Shown one piece after another: positions 33,050 to 40,231 of a DNA stretch of 64,000 nt (position 1 is its first letter; the number at the start of each line of letters is the position of its first letter). The stretch lies in assembly GCF_003143935.1 (NCBI RefSeq), contig NZ_QFRX01000001.1, forward strand, positions 7,240,555 to 7,304,554. The letters are read 5' to 3'. A program made the translations under genes and the position numbers. Under the pieces are notes generated by a model that ran no database searches, was not told where the DNA came from, and worked only from the letters and a program-made list of their open reading frames with translations. This DNA comes from Streptomyces sp. Act143. GTDB lineage: Bacteria > Actinomycetota > Actinomycetes > Streptomycetales > Streptomycetaceae.

Positions 33050-34762
33050 GTGAACGACCGATACGACGCGGGACACGGCGGCGACCGCGACGACCAGTAC
33101 CAACTCGTCGGCTACGACGAGTACGGCCGGCCCGTCTACCAGCAGGTCCCCCCACAGCAGCCGCACCAGCAGCCGTACGACCCGTACGCGCAGCAGACGC
33201 AGCAGACGCAGCAGGGCTACGGCTACGACCCGTACGCCGGGCAGTACCCCACGCAGGGCTACGACCCGTACGACACCGGTCAGCAGAACCCCGTGCCGTC
33301 CTACGACCCCTACGGGGGCGCGCAGGGCGGGGCGCCGGCGGACCCCTACGACCCCTACGGGCGGGCCGCGACCAGCGCGCAGCAGCCCCGCGTCGCCGAA
33401 CAGACCGCCTACATCCCGCAGCAGGCCGGTCCCGCCGAGTCCGGGGAGCCGGACGGCCGCACCCGGGCCGAGGACGCCGGACGCGACTACCACACCGGGC
33501 AGTTCGCCTTCGTCGAGGAGCCCGACGGTGACTCCGAGGACGTCATCGACTGGCTGAACTTCACCGAGAACCGCACCGAGCGCCGCGAGGAGGCCAAGCG
33601 CCGCGCCCGCAGCCGGCTCGTCGCCCTGGTCGTCGTCCTGGCGCTCACCGCGGTCGGCGGCGTCGGCTACCTCTGGTACGCCGGGAAGCTGCCCGGACTG
33701 TCGTCCTCGTCCGACTCCGGGACCGGCACCGGCACGTCCGCCGCCGCCCAGAACCGCGACGTGATCGTCGTCCACCTGCACAACACCAAGGGCGGCGGCA
33801 CCTCCACGGCGCTGCTCGTCGACAACACCACGACCAAGCAGGGCACCACCGTCCTGCTGCCCAACTCCCTCGCGCTGACCGACGACGACGGCACCACGAC
33901 CACCCTCGCCAAGTCCGTCGAGGACGACGGCTCCTCCGGCACCCGGGACGCGATCGACACCGTCCTCGGCACCCAGATCCAGGGCACCTGGCGCCTGGAC
34001 ACCCCCTACCTCCAGAACCTCGTCGACCTGGTCGGCAACATCGAGGTCGACACCGACACCGACGTGCCCGACCCGGACGCCAAGAAGAAGGGCACCGCGC
34101 CCCTGGTGAACAAGGGCGAGAACCAGACCCTCAGCGGCAAGACGGCCGTCGCCTACGCCACCTACCGCGCCTCCGGAGAGGCCCAGAACGCCCAGCTGGA
34201 GCGGTTCGGGCAGGTCATGCAGGCCGTGCTGCGCAAGCTGTCGTCCGACGCGGGCGCCGCCACGACCACCGTCCAGACGCTGGCCCAGATCCTCGACCCG
34301 TCGCTCACCGACAAGGACCTCGGCACCTTCCTCGCCAAGCTCGCCGACCTCGCCAAGGGCGGCGACTACAAGACGGCGCTGCTGCCGGTGCAGACCGACG
34401 GCACCCTCAGCGCCCAGGCGAGCGACAGCGTGGTCAAGGACGTGCTCGGCGGCACCGCCAAGAGCCCCGACAAGGACGCCGCCGTCCGGGTCTCGGTGCA
34501 GAACGCCAGCGGTGTGAAGGACAACACCGAGAAGGCCCGCGTGGTGCTCCTCAACGGTGGCTTCACCTTCCTGGAGGGCGGCACCGCCTCCGGCACCCAG
34601 GCCGCCTCCAAGGTCGTCTACGCCGACGCCGCCGACAAGGAGAACGCCACCGAGGTCGCCAAGACCCTGGGCCTGCCCGCCGGCGCCGTCAGCAAGGGCA
34701 AGGTCACCTCGAACGCGAACGTCTCCGTGATCCTCGGCCAGAACTACGACCCGTCCTCGTAG
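33050..34762 (+). CDS. LCP-like / LytR_C membrane protein
   Basis: Predicted envelope protein of the LytR-CpsA-Psr type, a family that attaches glycopolymers to peptidoglycan. GTG 33050 follows GAGAGGGG. The 570-residue protein starts with a roughly 150-residue Tyr/Gln/Pro-rich cytosolic region containing repeated YDPY and QQT units. One transmembrane span (about 186-208, LVALVVVLALTAVGGVGYLW) precedes an LCP-like domain (about 235-410) and a LytR_C domain (about 475-566, VRVSVQNASG). The LCP part lacks the usual cluster of paired arginines, having only YRASGEAQNAQLERFGQ. By gene order it matches S. coelicolor SCO2578, recalled as PdtA, a wall polydiglycosylphosphate transferase. That function would fit the upstream polymer genes. 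Confidence 0.82.
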   Translation: MNDRYDAGHGGDRDDQYQLVGYDEYGRPVYQQVPPQQPHQQPYDPYAQQTQQTQQGYGYDPYAGQYPTQGYDPYDTGQQNPVPSYDPYGGAQGGAPADPYDPYGRAATSAQQPRVAEQTAYIPQQAGPAESGEPDGRTRAEDAGRDYHTGQFAFVEEPDGDSEDVIDWLNFTENRTERREEAKRRARSRLVALVVVLALTAVGGVGYLWYAGKLPGLSSSSDSGTGTGTSAAAQNRDVIVVHLHNTKGGGTSTALLVDNTTTKQGTTVLLPNSLALTDDDGTTTTLAKSVEDDGSSGTRDAIDTVLGTQIQGTWRLDTPYLQNLVDLVGNIEVDTDTDVPDPDAKKKGTAPLVNKGENQTLSGKTAVAYATYRASGEAQNAQLERFGQVMQAVLRKLSSDAGAATTTVQTLAQILDPSLTDKDLGTFLAKLADLAKGGDYKTALLPVQTDGTLSAQASDSVVKDVLGGTAKSPDKDAAVRVSVQNASGVKDNTEKARVVLLNGGFTFLEGGTASGTQAASKVVYADAADKENATEVAKTLGLPAGAVSKGKVTSNANVSVILGQNYDPSS

Positions 34763-34892
34763 CGGCCCCCGGAAGGCCGGGTCGCGGACGTCCGTGGCCC
34801 GGCCTCACCTGGTGGTCCCTTAATCACATGGGGTGTGCTCGGCGGTCCGTGAGACCCTTGAGGTCAAGTGACCGCCGACCGAAAGCCGTGTA

Positions 34893-35336
34893 GTGACCGC
34901 CACTGACCGCTCCATCGAGCTCATCAACACCGCCGCCCAGGCGGCCGCCGACAAGCTCGCGCACGACATCATCGCCTACGACGTCAGCGACGTGCTGTCG
35001 ATCACGGACGCCTTCCTGCTGGCCTCCGCCCCCAACGACCGCCAGGTCAAGTCGATCGTCGACGAGATCGAGGAGCGCCTGCAGAAGGAGCTCGGCGCCA
35101 AGCCGGTGCGCCGCGAGGGCGACCGCGACGCCCGCTGGATCCTGCTCGACTACGTCGACATCGTCGTCCACGTCCAGCACAGCGAGGAGCGTGTCTTCTA
35201 CGCCCTGGAGCGGCTGTGGAAGGACTGCCCCGAGCTGGACCTGCCCGAGGACGCCAAGGCCACCCGCGGCAAGGCCGAGGAGCACGCCAAGCTGCAGGCC
35301 GCCGAGGAGTCCGCCGACCTGGGCGGGGACTGGTGA
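34893..35336 (+). CDS. rsfS: Ribosomal silencing factor RsfS
   Basis: Binds L14 on the 50S subunit and blocks subunit joining in slow growth. The 147-residue product from GTG 34893 has the conserved domain (about 15-110) with SDVLSITDAFLLASAPNDRQVKSI (split: ITDAFLLASA about 32), EGDRDARWILLDYVDIVVH (about 75) and a basic/acidic tail. Its stop overlaps the ATG of the phosphatase gene by one base (TGATG), so translation is coupled. Confidence 0.95.
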   Translation: MTATDRSIELINTAAQAAADKLAHDIIAYDVSDVLSITDAFLLASAPNDRQVKSIVDEIEERLQKELGAKPVRREGDRDARWILLDYVDIVVHVQHSEERVFYALERLWKDCPELDLPEDAKATRGKAEEHAKLQAAEESADLGGDW

Positions 35337-36010
35337 TGAGTGGCACCGGTGAGGTGACGGACGCGAAGCGGGGCGGCCGGGGCCGCCGCGTCATCCTGTG
35401 GCGGCACGGTCAGACCTCGTGGAACGTGGAGCGCCGCTTCCAGGGCACCACCGACGTCGCCCTCACCGAGACCGGCGTCGCCCAGGCCCGCCGGGCCGCC
35501 CGGCTGCTCGCCTCGCTGAAGCCGGACGCGATCGTCGCCTCCGACCTCCAGCGGGCCGCGCACACGGCCGCCGAGCTCGCCGCGCTCACCGGCCTCGACG
35601 TCAGCCACGACGAGGGCCTGCGCGAGACGTACGCGGGCGTCTGGCAGGGGCTGACGCACGAGGAGATCATCGCCTCCTACGGCGAGGAGTACGCCGCCTG
35701 GAAGCGGGGCGAGCCGGTCCGCCGCGGCGGCGGCGAACTGGAGACCGAGGTGGCCGACCGCGCCGCCCCCGTGGTGCTCCGGCACGCCGACAAGCTCCCC
35801 GACGAGGGCACGCTGGTCGTCGTCAGCCACGGCGGCACGATCCGCACCACCATCGGCCGCCTCCTCGGTCTGGACTCCCAGTACTGGGAGAGCCTCGGCG
35901 GCCTCTCCAACTGCTGCTGGTCCGTCCTCGGTGAGGGCGCCCGCGGCTGGCGCCTGCTGGAGCACAACGCCGGCACCCTGCCGGAGCCGGTGCTCGGGGA
36001 CGACGACTGA
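35336..36010 (+). CDS. Histidine phosphatase family protein (phosphoglycerate mutase-like)
   Basis: Cytosolic phosphohydrolase of the branch-1 histidine phosphatase fold. Start ATG 35336 is coupled to the rsfS stop; the longer open frame inside rsfS is discounted. The 224-residue product has the phosphohistidine motif LWRHGQTSWN (RHG, about 21-30), the acid/base Glu in EGLRETYAGVWQGLTHEE (about 88) and the second His in VVSHGGTIRTT (about 165). True glycolytic mutases are about 250 residues; this shorter protein more probably hydrolyses small phosphoesters. In actinobacteria the gene habitually follows rsfS, and I recall glucosyl-3-phosphoglycerate phosphatases of this type, but the substrate cannot be set here. 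Confidence 0.9.
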   Translation: MSGTGEVTDAKRGGRGRRVILWRHGQTSWNVERRFQGTTDVALTETGVAQARRAARLLASLKPDAIVASDLQRAAHTAAELAALTGLDVSHDEGLRETYAGVWQGLTHEEIIASYGEEYAAWKRGEPVRRGGGELETEVADRAAPVVLRHADKLPDEGTLVVVSHGGTIRTTIGRLLGLDSQYWESLGGLSNCCWSVLGEGARGWRLLEHNAGTLPEPVLGDDD

Positions 36011-36016
36011 GCGGAT

Positions 36017-36046
36017 TTCACTTTCTGGCAGGTCGCAGGCTAAAGT
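36017..36046 (+). promoter_or_regulatory. Promoter of first tRNA-Ala
   Basis: TTCACT (36017-36022) and TAAAGT (36041-36046) with an 18-base spacer, about 40 bases before the mature tRNA 5' end. Confidence 0.55.
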
Positions 36047-36085
36047 TCTTCTTGTTCGCCCCGCCGAGCGGGAAGAACAAAGCTC

Positions 36086-36158
36086 GGGGCTATAGCTCAG
36101 TTGGTAGAGCGCCTGCATGGCATGCAGGAGGTCAGGAGTTCAATTCTCCTTAGCTCCA
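36086..36158 (+). tRNA. tRNA-Ala (anticodon GGC), copy 1
   Basis: All four arms fold. The acceptor GGGGCTA pairs with TAGCTCC (one G-T), the anticodon stem is CCTGC/GCAGG with loop ATGGCAT (anticodon GGC), and the T arm is AGGAG TTCAATT CTCCT. It is 73 bases with discriminator A, and CCA is not encoded. It is identical over its length to the copy at 38417. Confidence 0.97.
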
Positions 36159-36165
36159 CAGAGAG

Positions 36166-36200
36166 ATCCCGCCGGACCGATCAGGTCCGGCGGGATTTTT
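36166..36200 (+). terminator. Terminator of tRNA-Ala copy 1
   Basis: ATCCCGCCGGACC (36166-36178) pairs with GGTCCGGCGGGAT (36184-36196), followed by T5. It ends four bases from the convergent P450 stop. Confidence 0.9.
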
Positions 36201-36203
36201 GCG

Positions 36204-37595
36204 TCAGGCCCCGAAGGTCATGGCCAGTCGGTCCGGCTTGACGGTGATGGCCGTCTCAGGACGGGGCGGGCGGGAGACGAGGCGGAGACGGGGCCAGGTC
36301 TCCAGGACGGCCGCGAGGATGATCTGCATCTCGACCCACGCGAAGTTCTCCCCGATGCACTTGCGGCGGCCGTCCCCGAAGGCGAAGAAGGAGTCGCGGG
36401 TGGACGGCGCCCGGCCGTCGGCCCAGCGGTCCGGGTCGAAGACGGCCGGTTCGGGGAAATGGGCGGGGTCGTTCTGGTGAAGGTAGGGGCTCCACACGAC
36501 GTCGGCGCCCCGCGGGATGCGGTGCCCGCCGAGGTCGATGTCGCGGGTGGCGGTCCGGGTCACCATCCAGGCCGGTCCGTACTTGCGGACGCCTTCCTGG
36601 AGCACCTGCCGGGCGTAGGGGAGCTGGTCGAGGTCTTCCTCGCGCAGCGGCCGGCCGGCGCTGACGGCGGCGAGTTCGTCGCGCAGCCGCTGTTCGATCC
36701 CGGGGTGCCGGGTGAGCTCGTACAGGGTCCAGGCGAGGGCGGTGGCCGTGGTCTCGATCGCCGCGTTCATCAGGGTGATGGCCTCGTCCTGGAGCTGGCG
36801 GCGGGTGAACTGGTCCCCGGCTGCCGCCAGGGTCTCGAACAGCCCGCTCTGCCGTTCGTCGGTGGCGGCCCGGTGAGGGCAGCCCGCCGCTTCGGCCGGG
36901 TCGGGTGTGGTGCTCTCCGGCCCGCCGGAACGGTGGTCGATGGCCTGGTCCATGAGCGCGCGCAGCCGGGCGATCCCGCGGGTGTGGGCACGGTTCGCGG
37001 GCAGCGGGAGCCGGGTCACCCACGGTGGCAGGACGGTCTGCCGGATCGCCCCCTTCATGAGCTCGGGCATGAGGGTGGTGAACTCCCTCTGGAGGTGCGT
37101 GGGGAGATCCGCGCCGAACAGCGCGACGAGGAAGACGGCGAGGGTGACGTCGTTCATGTCCGCGAACACGTCGCGGAGTTGACCCTCCTGCCATGCCCCG
37201 ACCATGGATCTGGCCTGGTCGATCATGGCGGTGCGGCGGGTGGCGATGTGGGCCTTGTTGAACATGGGCTGCATCAGGCGGCGGTTGCGCAGATGGGTGT
37301 CGCCGTCGGCGATCGTGGCCAGACCGTCGCCGAAGACGCCCCGCAGGACGTCGAAGATCTTTCCGCCCTTTGCGAAGTGCGCCGCCTCGGTGACCAGTAC
37401 GGTGCGGGTGAGCACGGGATCGGTGACGACGTATGCGGGTGTCGGGCCCAGACGTATTCGGACGACGCTGCCGTGCTCGCGCAGCGAGGTGATGAACGGC
37501 AGCGGGGTCCGCGCCAGACGGTGGGCGTGCCCGATCAGCGGGAGCCCGCCGGGGGCGGTCGGGACGCGGGCAGGCACGGCTGGTGAGGCGGTCAC
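36204..37595 (-). CDS. Cytochrome P450
   Basis: Heme monooxygenase of 463 residues. The start is GTG 37595, with AGGAG eight bases upstream; the frame is open further but lacks a site. Typical signatures are the Pro-rich hinge APGGLPLIGHAHR (about 13-25), an I-helix with AAIETTATALAWTL (E-T-T acid/alcohol set, about 250), the K-helix ExxR in LQEGVRKYG, PERF-type DPDRWAD, and the heme loop FFAFGDGRRKCIGENFAW with the thiolate Cys at about 412. The N-terminal region resembles terpene-oxidising CYP170/pentalenene-type enzymes, but I see no terpene synthase nearby. No dedicated ferredoxin is adjacent; the NuoF-ferredoxin fusion 1 kb beyond the second tRNA is one possible donor. It is bounded by two identical tRNAs, so it may be accessory. 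Confidence 0.92.
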   Translation of the reverse strand: MTASPAVPARVPTAPGGLPLIGHAHRLARTPLPFITSLREHGSVVRIRLGPTPAYVVTDPVLTRTVLVTEAAHFAKGGKIFDVLRGVFGDGLATIADGDTHLRNRRLMQPMFNKAHIATRRTAMIDQARSMVGAWQEGQLRDVFADMNDVTLAVFLVALFGADLPTHLQREFTTLMPELMKGAIRQTVLPPWVTRLPLPANRAHTRGIARLRALMDQAIDHRSGGPESTTPDPAEAAGCPHRAATDERQSGLFETLAAAGDQFTRRQLQDEAITLMNAAIETTATALAWTLYELTRHPGIEQRLRDELAAVSAGRPLREEDLDQLPYARQVLQEGVRKYGPAWMVTRTATRDIDLGGHRIPRGADVVWSPYLHQNDPAHFPEPAVFDPDRWADGRAPSTRDSFFAFGDGRRKCIGENFAWVEMQIILAAVLETWPRLRLVSRPPRPETAITVKPDRLAMTFGA

Positions 37596-37666
37596 GGCCT
37601 TGACTCCTGGGGTGAGGGTGGATGCGGCCGTTGTTTCTGCCCACCGTCGCCCGGCGGGATGCGGTT

Positions 37667-37682
37667 GTGAAGTGATCTTCAC
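37667..37682. promoter_or_regulatory. Perfect inverted repeat upstream of P450
   Basis: GTGAAG-TGAT-CTTCAC is a 6-4-6 perfect inverted repeat 72-87 bases upstream of the P450 start, in the gap 37596-37904. The rest of that gap shows a second, weaker GAGG/CCTC repeat around GTATAC (37733-37746) and the promoter at 37832 for the next gene. Confidence 0.5.
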
Positions 37683-37831
37683 GTGACTTCCCCGGCACCG
37701 TTCTTCCACCGGCTTGAGTCACTTGGGCCCTCGGAGGCGTATACCTCTGCGGAGGCGCTTCGGGTGCGCGGGTTCGCGCCGTTCGGGACCACCGCGGTGG
37801 GTGCCGTGTCCGGACTGGTACTGAGGCGTCG

Positions 37832-37861
37832 CTGACCGTATTGGTCCGGCCGTGGCAGAAT
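37832..37861 (+). promoter_or_regulatory. Promoter of zinc-ribbon gene pair
   Basis: CTGACC (37832-37837) and CAGAAT (37856-37861), spacer 18. GGCCGT/ACGGCC arms (37848-37853, 37865-37870) flank the -10 and could be an operator. Confidence 0.4.
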
Positions 37862-37904
37862 CAAACGGCCGGAAGGGGGCGCGGCCCGACGGGAGGGAGT
37901 AGCG

Positions 37905-38078
37905 ATGCCTGCGAGCATCCTCGAGGAGGTCGACGGCCTTCTCGAAGCAGTGTTGACACGGGACACCGTCACCCGCCTCATCTGCCCTTCCTGCGGTTCC
38001 CTCCACGTCGCGCAAGTCCTCGGTGACAACGGCGGAATCTCCTACGTGTGCACGGCCTGCGGCCACAGCTGGAGCTGA
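37905..38078 (+). CDS. 57-residue zinc-ribbon-like protein
   Basis: Unknown function. ATG 37905 is preceded by GGGAGGGA. The protein has a short N-terminal helix (MPASILEEVDGLLEAVL) and then a single zinc ribbon, CPSC at 27-30 and CTAC at 49-52 (two CxxC knuckles 18 residues apart), ending GHSWS. There is no catalytic domain. The next gene starts three bases after its stop and also carries CxxC pairs, so they form a two-gene unit. It may be a nucleic-acid or protein binder, but the sequence does not settle this. Confidence 0.78.
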   Translation: MPASILEEVDGLLEAVLTRDTVTRLICPSCGSLHVAQVLGDNGGISYVCTACGHSWS

Positions 38079-38081
38079 TCG

Positions 38082-38315
38082 ATGGGTGCACACAGGCGAA
38101 AGTGCGACTGGTGCGGCAGCGGGACGCCGATCGTGCGGGACATGGAGCCGGTCAACCCCGACTACCAGTACTGGTGCGAGGAATGCGCGCGGGCGCTGAT
38201 CATAAAAGGCGATCCGATCGAGACGTACCGCGAACTCGAGGGCGAGCCGATCTACGGCCGGCTGCTCGAAGAGCACTGCACGCTCAAGCGGTTCTACTCG
38301 TTCGTCACCGCGTGA
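38082..38315 (+). CDS. 77-residue zinc-ribbon-like protein
   Basis: Unknown function. The ATG lies three bases after the upstream stop; the GGAG that ends the previous gene serves as its ribosome binding site, indicating coupling. Two CxxC pairs, CDWC (8-11) and CEEC (32-35), can bind one zinc. The remainder is helical and charged, with a further Cys near residue 66 (EEHCTLKRFYSF). The fold resembles no family I can name. The neighbours are tRNA-Ala copy 2 downstream and the P450 on the other side. Confidence 0.78.
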   Translation: MGAHRRKCDWCGSGTPIVRDMEPVNPDYQYWCEECARALIIKGDPIETYRELEGEPIYGRLLEEHCTLKRFYSFVTA

Positions 38316-38346
38316 GGCCCGTCGGGTCGGGCCTCAGGGAAACGAT

Positions 38347-38377
38347 TTGGTGTTCCACCCCGGGGACCGTGTAATGT
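38347..38377 (+). promoter_or_regulatory. Promoter of second tRNA-Ala
   Basis: TTGGTG (38347-38352) and TAATGT (38372-38377), spacer 19, about 40 bases before the tRNA. Confidence 0.55.
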
Positions 38378-38416
38378 TGGCGTCGCCGCCGGGGAAACCC
38401 GGAAGGCACCAAGCAA

Positions 38417-38489
38417 GGGGCTATAGCTCAGTTGGTAGAGCGCCTGCATGGCATGCAGGAGGTCAGGAGTTCAATTCTCCTTAGCTCCA
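38417..38489 (+). tRNA. tRNA-Ala (anticodon GGC), copy 2
   Basis: Identical over 73 bases to the gene at 36086, with the same arms, anticodon GGC and no encoded CCA. The flanking sequences differ except for a similar terminator stem, so only the tRNA and its 3' hairpin are shared. Confidence 0.97.
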
Positions 38490-38499
38490 CAGAAAAAGG

Positions 38500-38532
38500 T
38501 CCCGCCGGATCATCTCGATCCGGCGGGATTCT
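38500..38532 (+). terminator. Terminator of tRNA-Ala copy 2
   Basis: TCCCGCCGGATC (38500-38511) pairs with GATCCGGCGGGA (38517-38528), followed by TTCTT. It is a diverged version of the copy 1 terminator. Confidence 0.85.
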
Positions 38533-38570
38533 TGCGTTTCCAGGGGCAGTTGTCCCGCTGCTCGGTGTGT

Positions 38571-38609
38571 GCGAGAGGGGGCCACCCGGGTCGGGTGGCC
38601 CCCTCTCGC
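38571..38609 (-). terminator. Terminator after NuoF-ferredoxin gene
   Basis: An 18-bp perfect stem (38571-38588 with 38592-38609, three-base loop) lies nine bases past the minus-strand stop at 38618. There is no T run on the minus side, but the stem is very stable, and it probably also insulates the tRNA. Confidence 0.8.
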
Positions 38610-38617
38610 CGTGTCGG

Positions 38618-40231
38618 TCAGCGGCCCAGGGCGCGGCGGCCGCGGCCCTGGGAGAGCACCGGGAGGTTGCGGGACGTGCCGCCGTCGCGCGGGGCGGCTT
38701 CCTCGATGCGCAGGGCGAGGGCGGGGCAGCGGCGGACCGCGCGGAGAGCCTTCGCCTCCGCATAGCGGGGGACCTGGGCCTGGGCGACGGTCGGGAAGCC
38801 GTCGGCGCCCAGTTCGAAGACCTCCGGGAGGATGTCGGCGCACAGGCCGTGCCCGCGGCACAGCGTCCAGTCGACGTAGATCTTCTGGCGGCTGGGGCCG
38901 TTCTCCTCGACCTCGGCGCCGCCCGGGATGCCCGTAGGGGTCTTGCCGCCCTCGAAGAGCGGCAGAACACCCTCCACGCGCCGTCCGCAGCCGTTTCCGA
39001 GGACATGGGCGGCGAGGTCGTCGGTGAACGCCTTGATGGTCGACTCCAGGAACATCGCGGAGCCGTCCGGGTGCGAGCACGCGCCGCGCCGCTTCACGTT
39101 CTTGGCGACCTGCTTGAGCGCCTCCAGGGCGGCCGGACCGCCGCCGTTGAGGATGTCCTCCATGCCGCGCGCGGCGGCCGGCAGCCCGAGGTAGCAGGGG
39201 CCGCACTGGCCCGCGCTCTCCTCGGCCAGCCACTTCGCCACCATCAGGGACTCGCCCAGCGGGCAGGTCTCCTGACTGATCGGCAGGATCGCGCCCGCGC
39301 CGAGCGAACCGCCCACCGCGTCCAGGGAGTTGCGGGAGACGATCGCCTCGTTGACCGTCGCCGCGTCGATCCACTTGCCGTGGTAGCCGCCGGTCAGCAC
39401 GCCCTGCGGGACCGGCGGGGCGCCGGCGAGCTGAAGGACGTAGCGCAGCGGCACGCCCGTGGGCACCTCGATGACCATGGGGCGGGCGACCGCGCCGGAG
39501 ACCGTGAGCATGACGGTGCCCGGCTCGTCGTACAGGCCGGTGTTGCCGTAGCGCTCGGGGCCGATGCGCGCGGCGATCGCCAGTTGCGCGAAGGTCTCGG
39601 CGTTCGACAGGAGGGTCGGGGCGCCGCCGACGCCGTTCTGGGAGGCGCTGACCTTGCGGCCGGGCGGGATCGCCGGGCCGCCGTCGATGGAGCGGATCAG
39701 CGACGCCGCCGCTCCGGTGACCATGCGGACGGGGTTGCGCTGCACGCGCGCGCGGAGCGCCGAGCGGCGGCCGTTGCTGAGGCCGCGTTCGGCGAGCGCG
39801 GCCTCCATGGAGCGCTGGGTGGACTCCCGGGTGACCCCCACCACGAGCGTGCGGGCGCCCAGGGCCTCGGCGGCCAGCAGGGCGCCGTCCAGGATGAGGT
39901 GCGGGGCACGGTTGATGAGCACCGTGTCCTTGCGGCAGGCCGGTTCGTCCTCGCTGCCGTTGACGACGACGACCGGCCGGACGCCGCGCTTGATGGCCGC
40001 CTCGGCCACCGAGCGCAGCTTCTTGTGGAAGGGGAAGCCCGCTCCGCCGCGGCCCTTCAGGTTGATGTTCTCGGCGAGCTTCGCGAGCTGCTCGCCGCCC
40101 ATGGGTTCGAGCGGCCCGTGCACCTTCAGGTGCATGGGCAGATCGAGTCTTTCGACAAGGTCGAAGCCCGACGTGAGCTGGGGAAGTCCGACTACGCGGA
40201 CTTCCGGGACGTCGGGCAGGGCCTCGTTCAC
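38618..40231 (-). CDS. NuoF-like flavoprotein fused to a 3Fe-4S ferredoxin
   Basis: Predicted NAD(P)H-oxidising electron-input protein. The 537-residue product starts at GTG 40231, overlapping the upstream stop by four bases. A NuoF/HydB-type fold gives the FMN/NADH site LKGRGGAGFPF (about 58) and NGSEDEPACRKD (about 91), an SLBB segment (about 240-310), and a cluster-binding region ESAGQCGPCYLG (about 335-346) with RRGACSHP near 382. Here the first of the four usual cysteines is Ala (SAGQC in place of SCGKC). The C-terminal 90 residues form a small ferredoxin, CRGHGLCADILPEVFE (about 455) and RRCPAL (about 498), the C-x5-C...CP pattern of 3Fe-4S P450-partner ferredoxins. Coupled with a ferric-reductase-like membrane protein, it should deliver electrons across or into the membrane. 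The acceptor is unknown. Confidence 0.86.
   Translation of the reverse strand: MNEALPDVPEVRVVGLPQLTSGFDLVERLDLPMHLKVHGPLEPMGGEQLAKLAENINLKGRGGAGFPFHKKLRSVAEAAIKRGVRPVVVVNGSEDEPACRKDTVLINRAPHLILDGALLAAEALGARTLVVGVTRESTQRSMEAALAERGLSNGRRSALRARVQRNPVRMVTGAAASLIRSIDGGPAIPPGRKVSASQNGVGGAPTLLSNAETFAQLAIAARIGPERYGNTGLYDEPGTVMLTVSGAVARPMVIEVPTGVPLRYVLQLAGAPPVPQGVLTGGYHGKWIDAATVNEAIVSRNSLDAVGGSLGAGAILPISQETCPLGESLMVAKWLAEESAGQCGPCYLGLPAAARGMEDILNGGGPAALEALKQVAKNVKRRGACSHPDGSAMFLESTIKAFTDDLAAHVLGNGCGRRVEGVLPLFEGGKTPTGIPGGAEVEENGPSRQKIYVDWTLCRGHGLCADILPEVFELGADGFPTVAQAQVPRYAEAKALRAVRRCPALALRIEEAAPRDGGTSRNLPVLSQGRGRRALGR

Noticed and set aside
36086..38489. Integrated genomic island or ICE at the tRNA genes.
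   Set aside because: There is no integrase, excisionase or att direct repeat beyond the tRNA copies themselves, and the cargo is only three genes with normal base composition.
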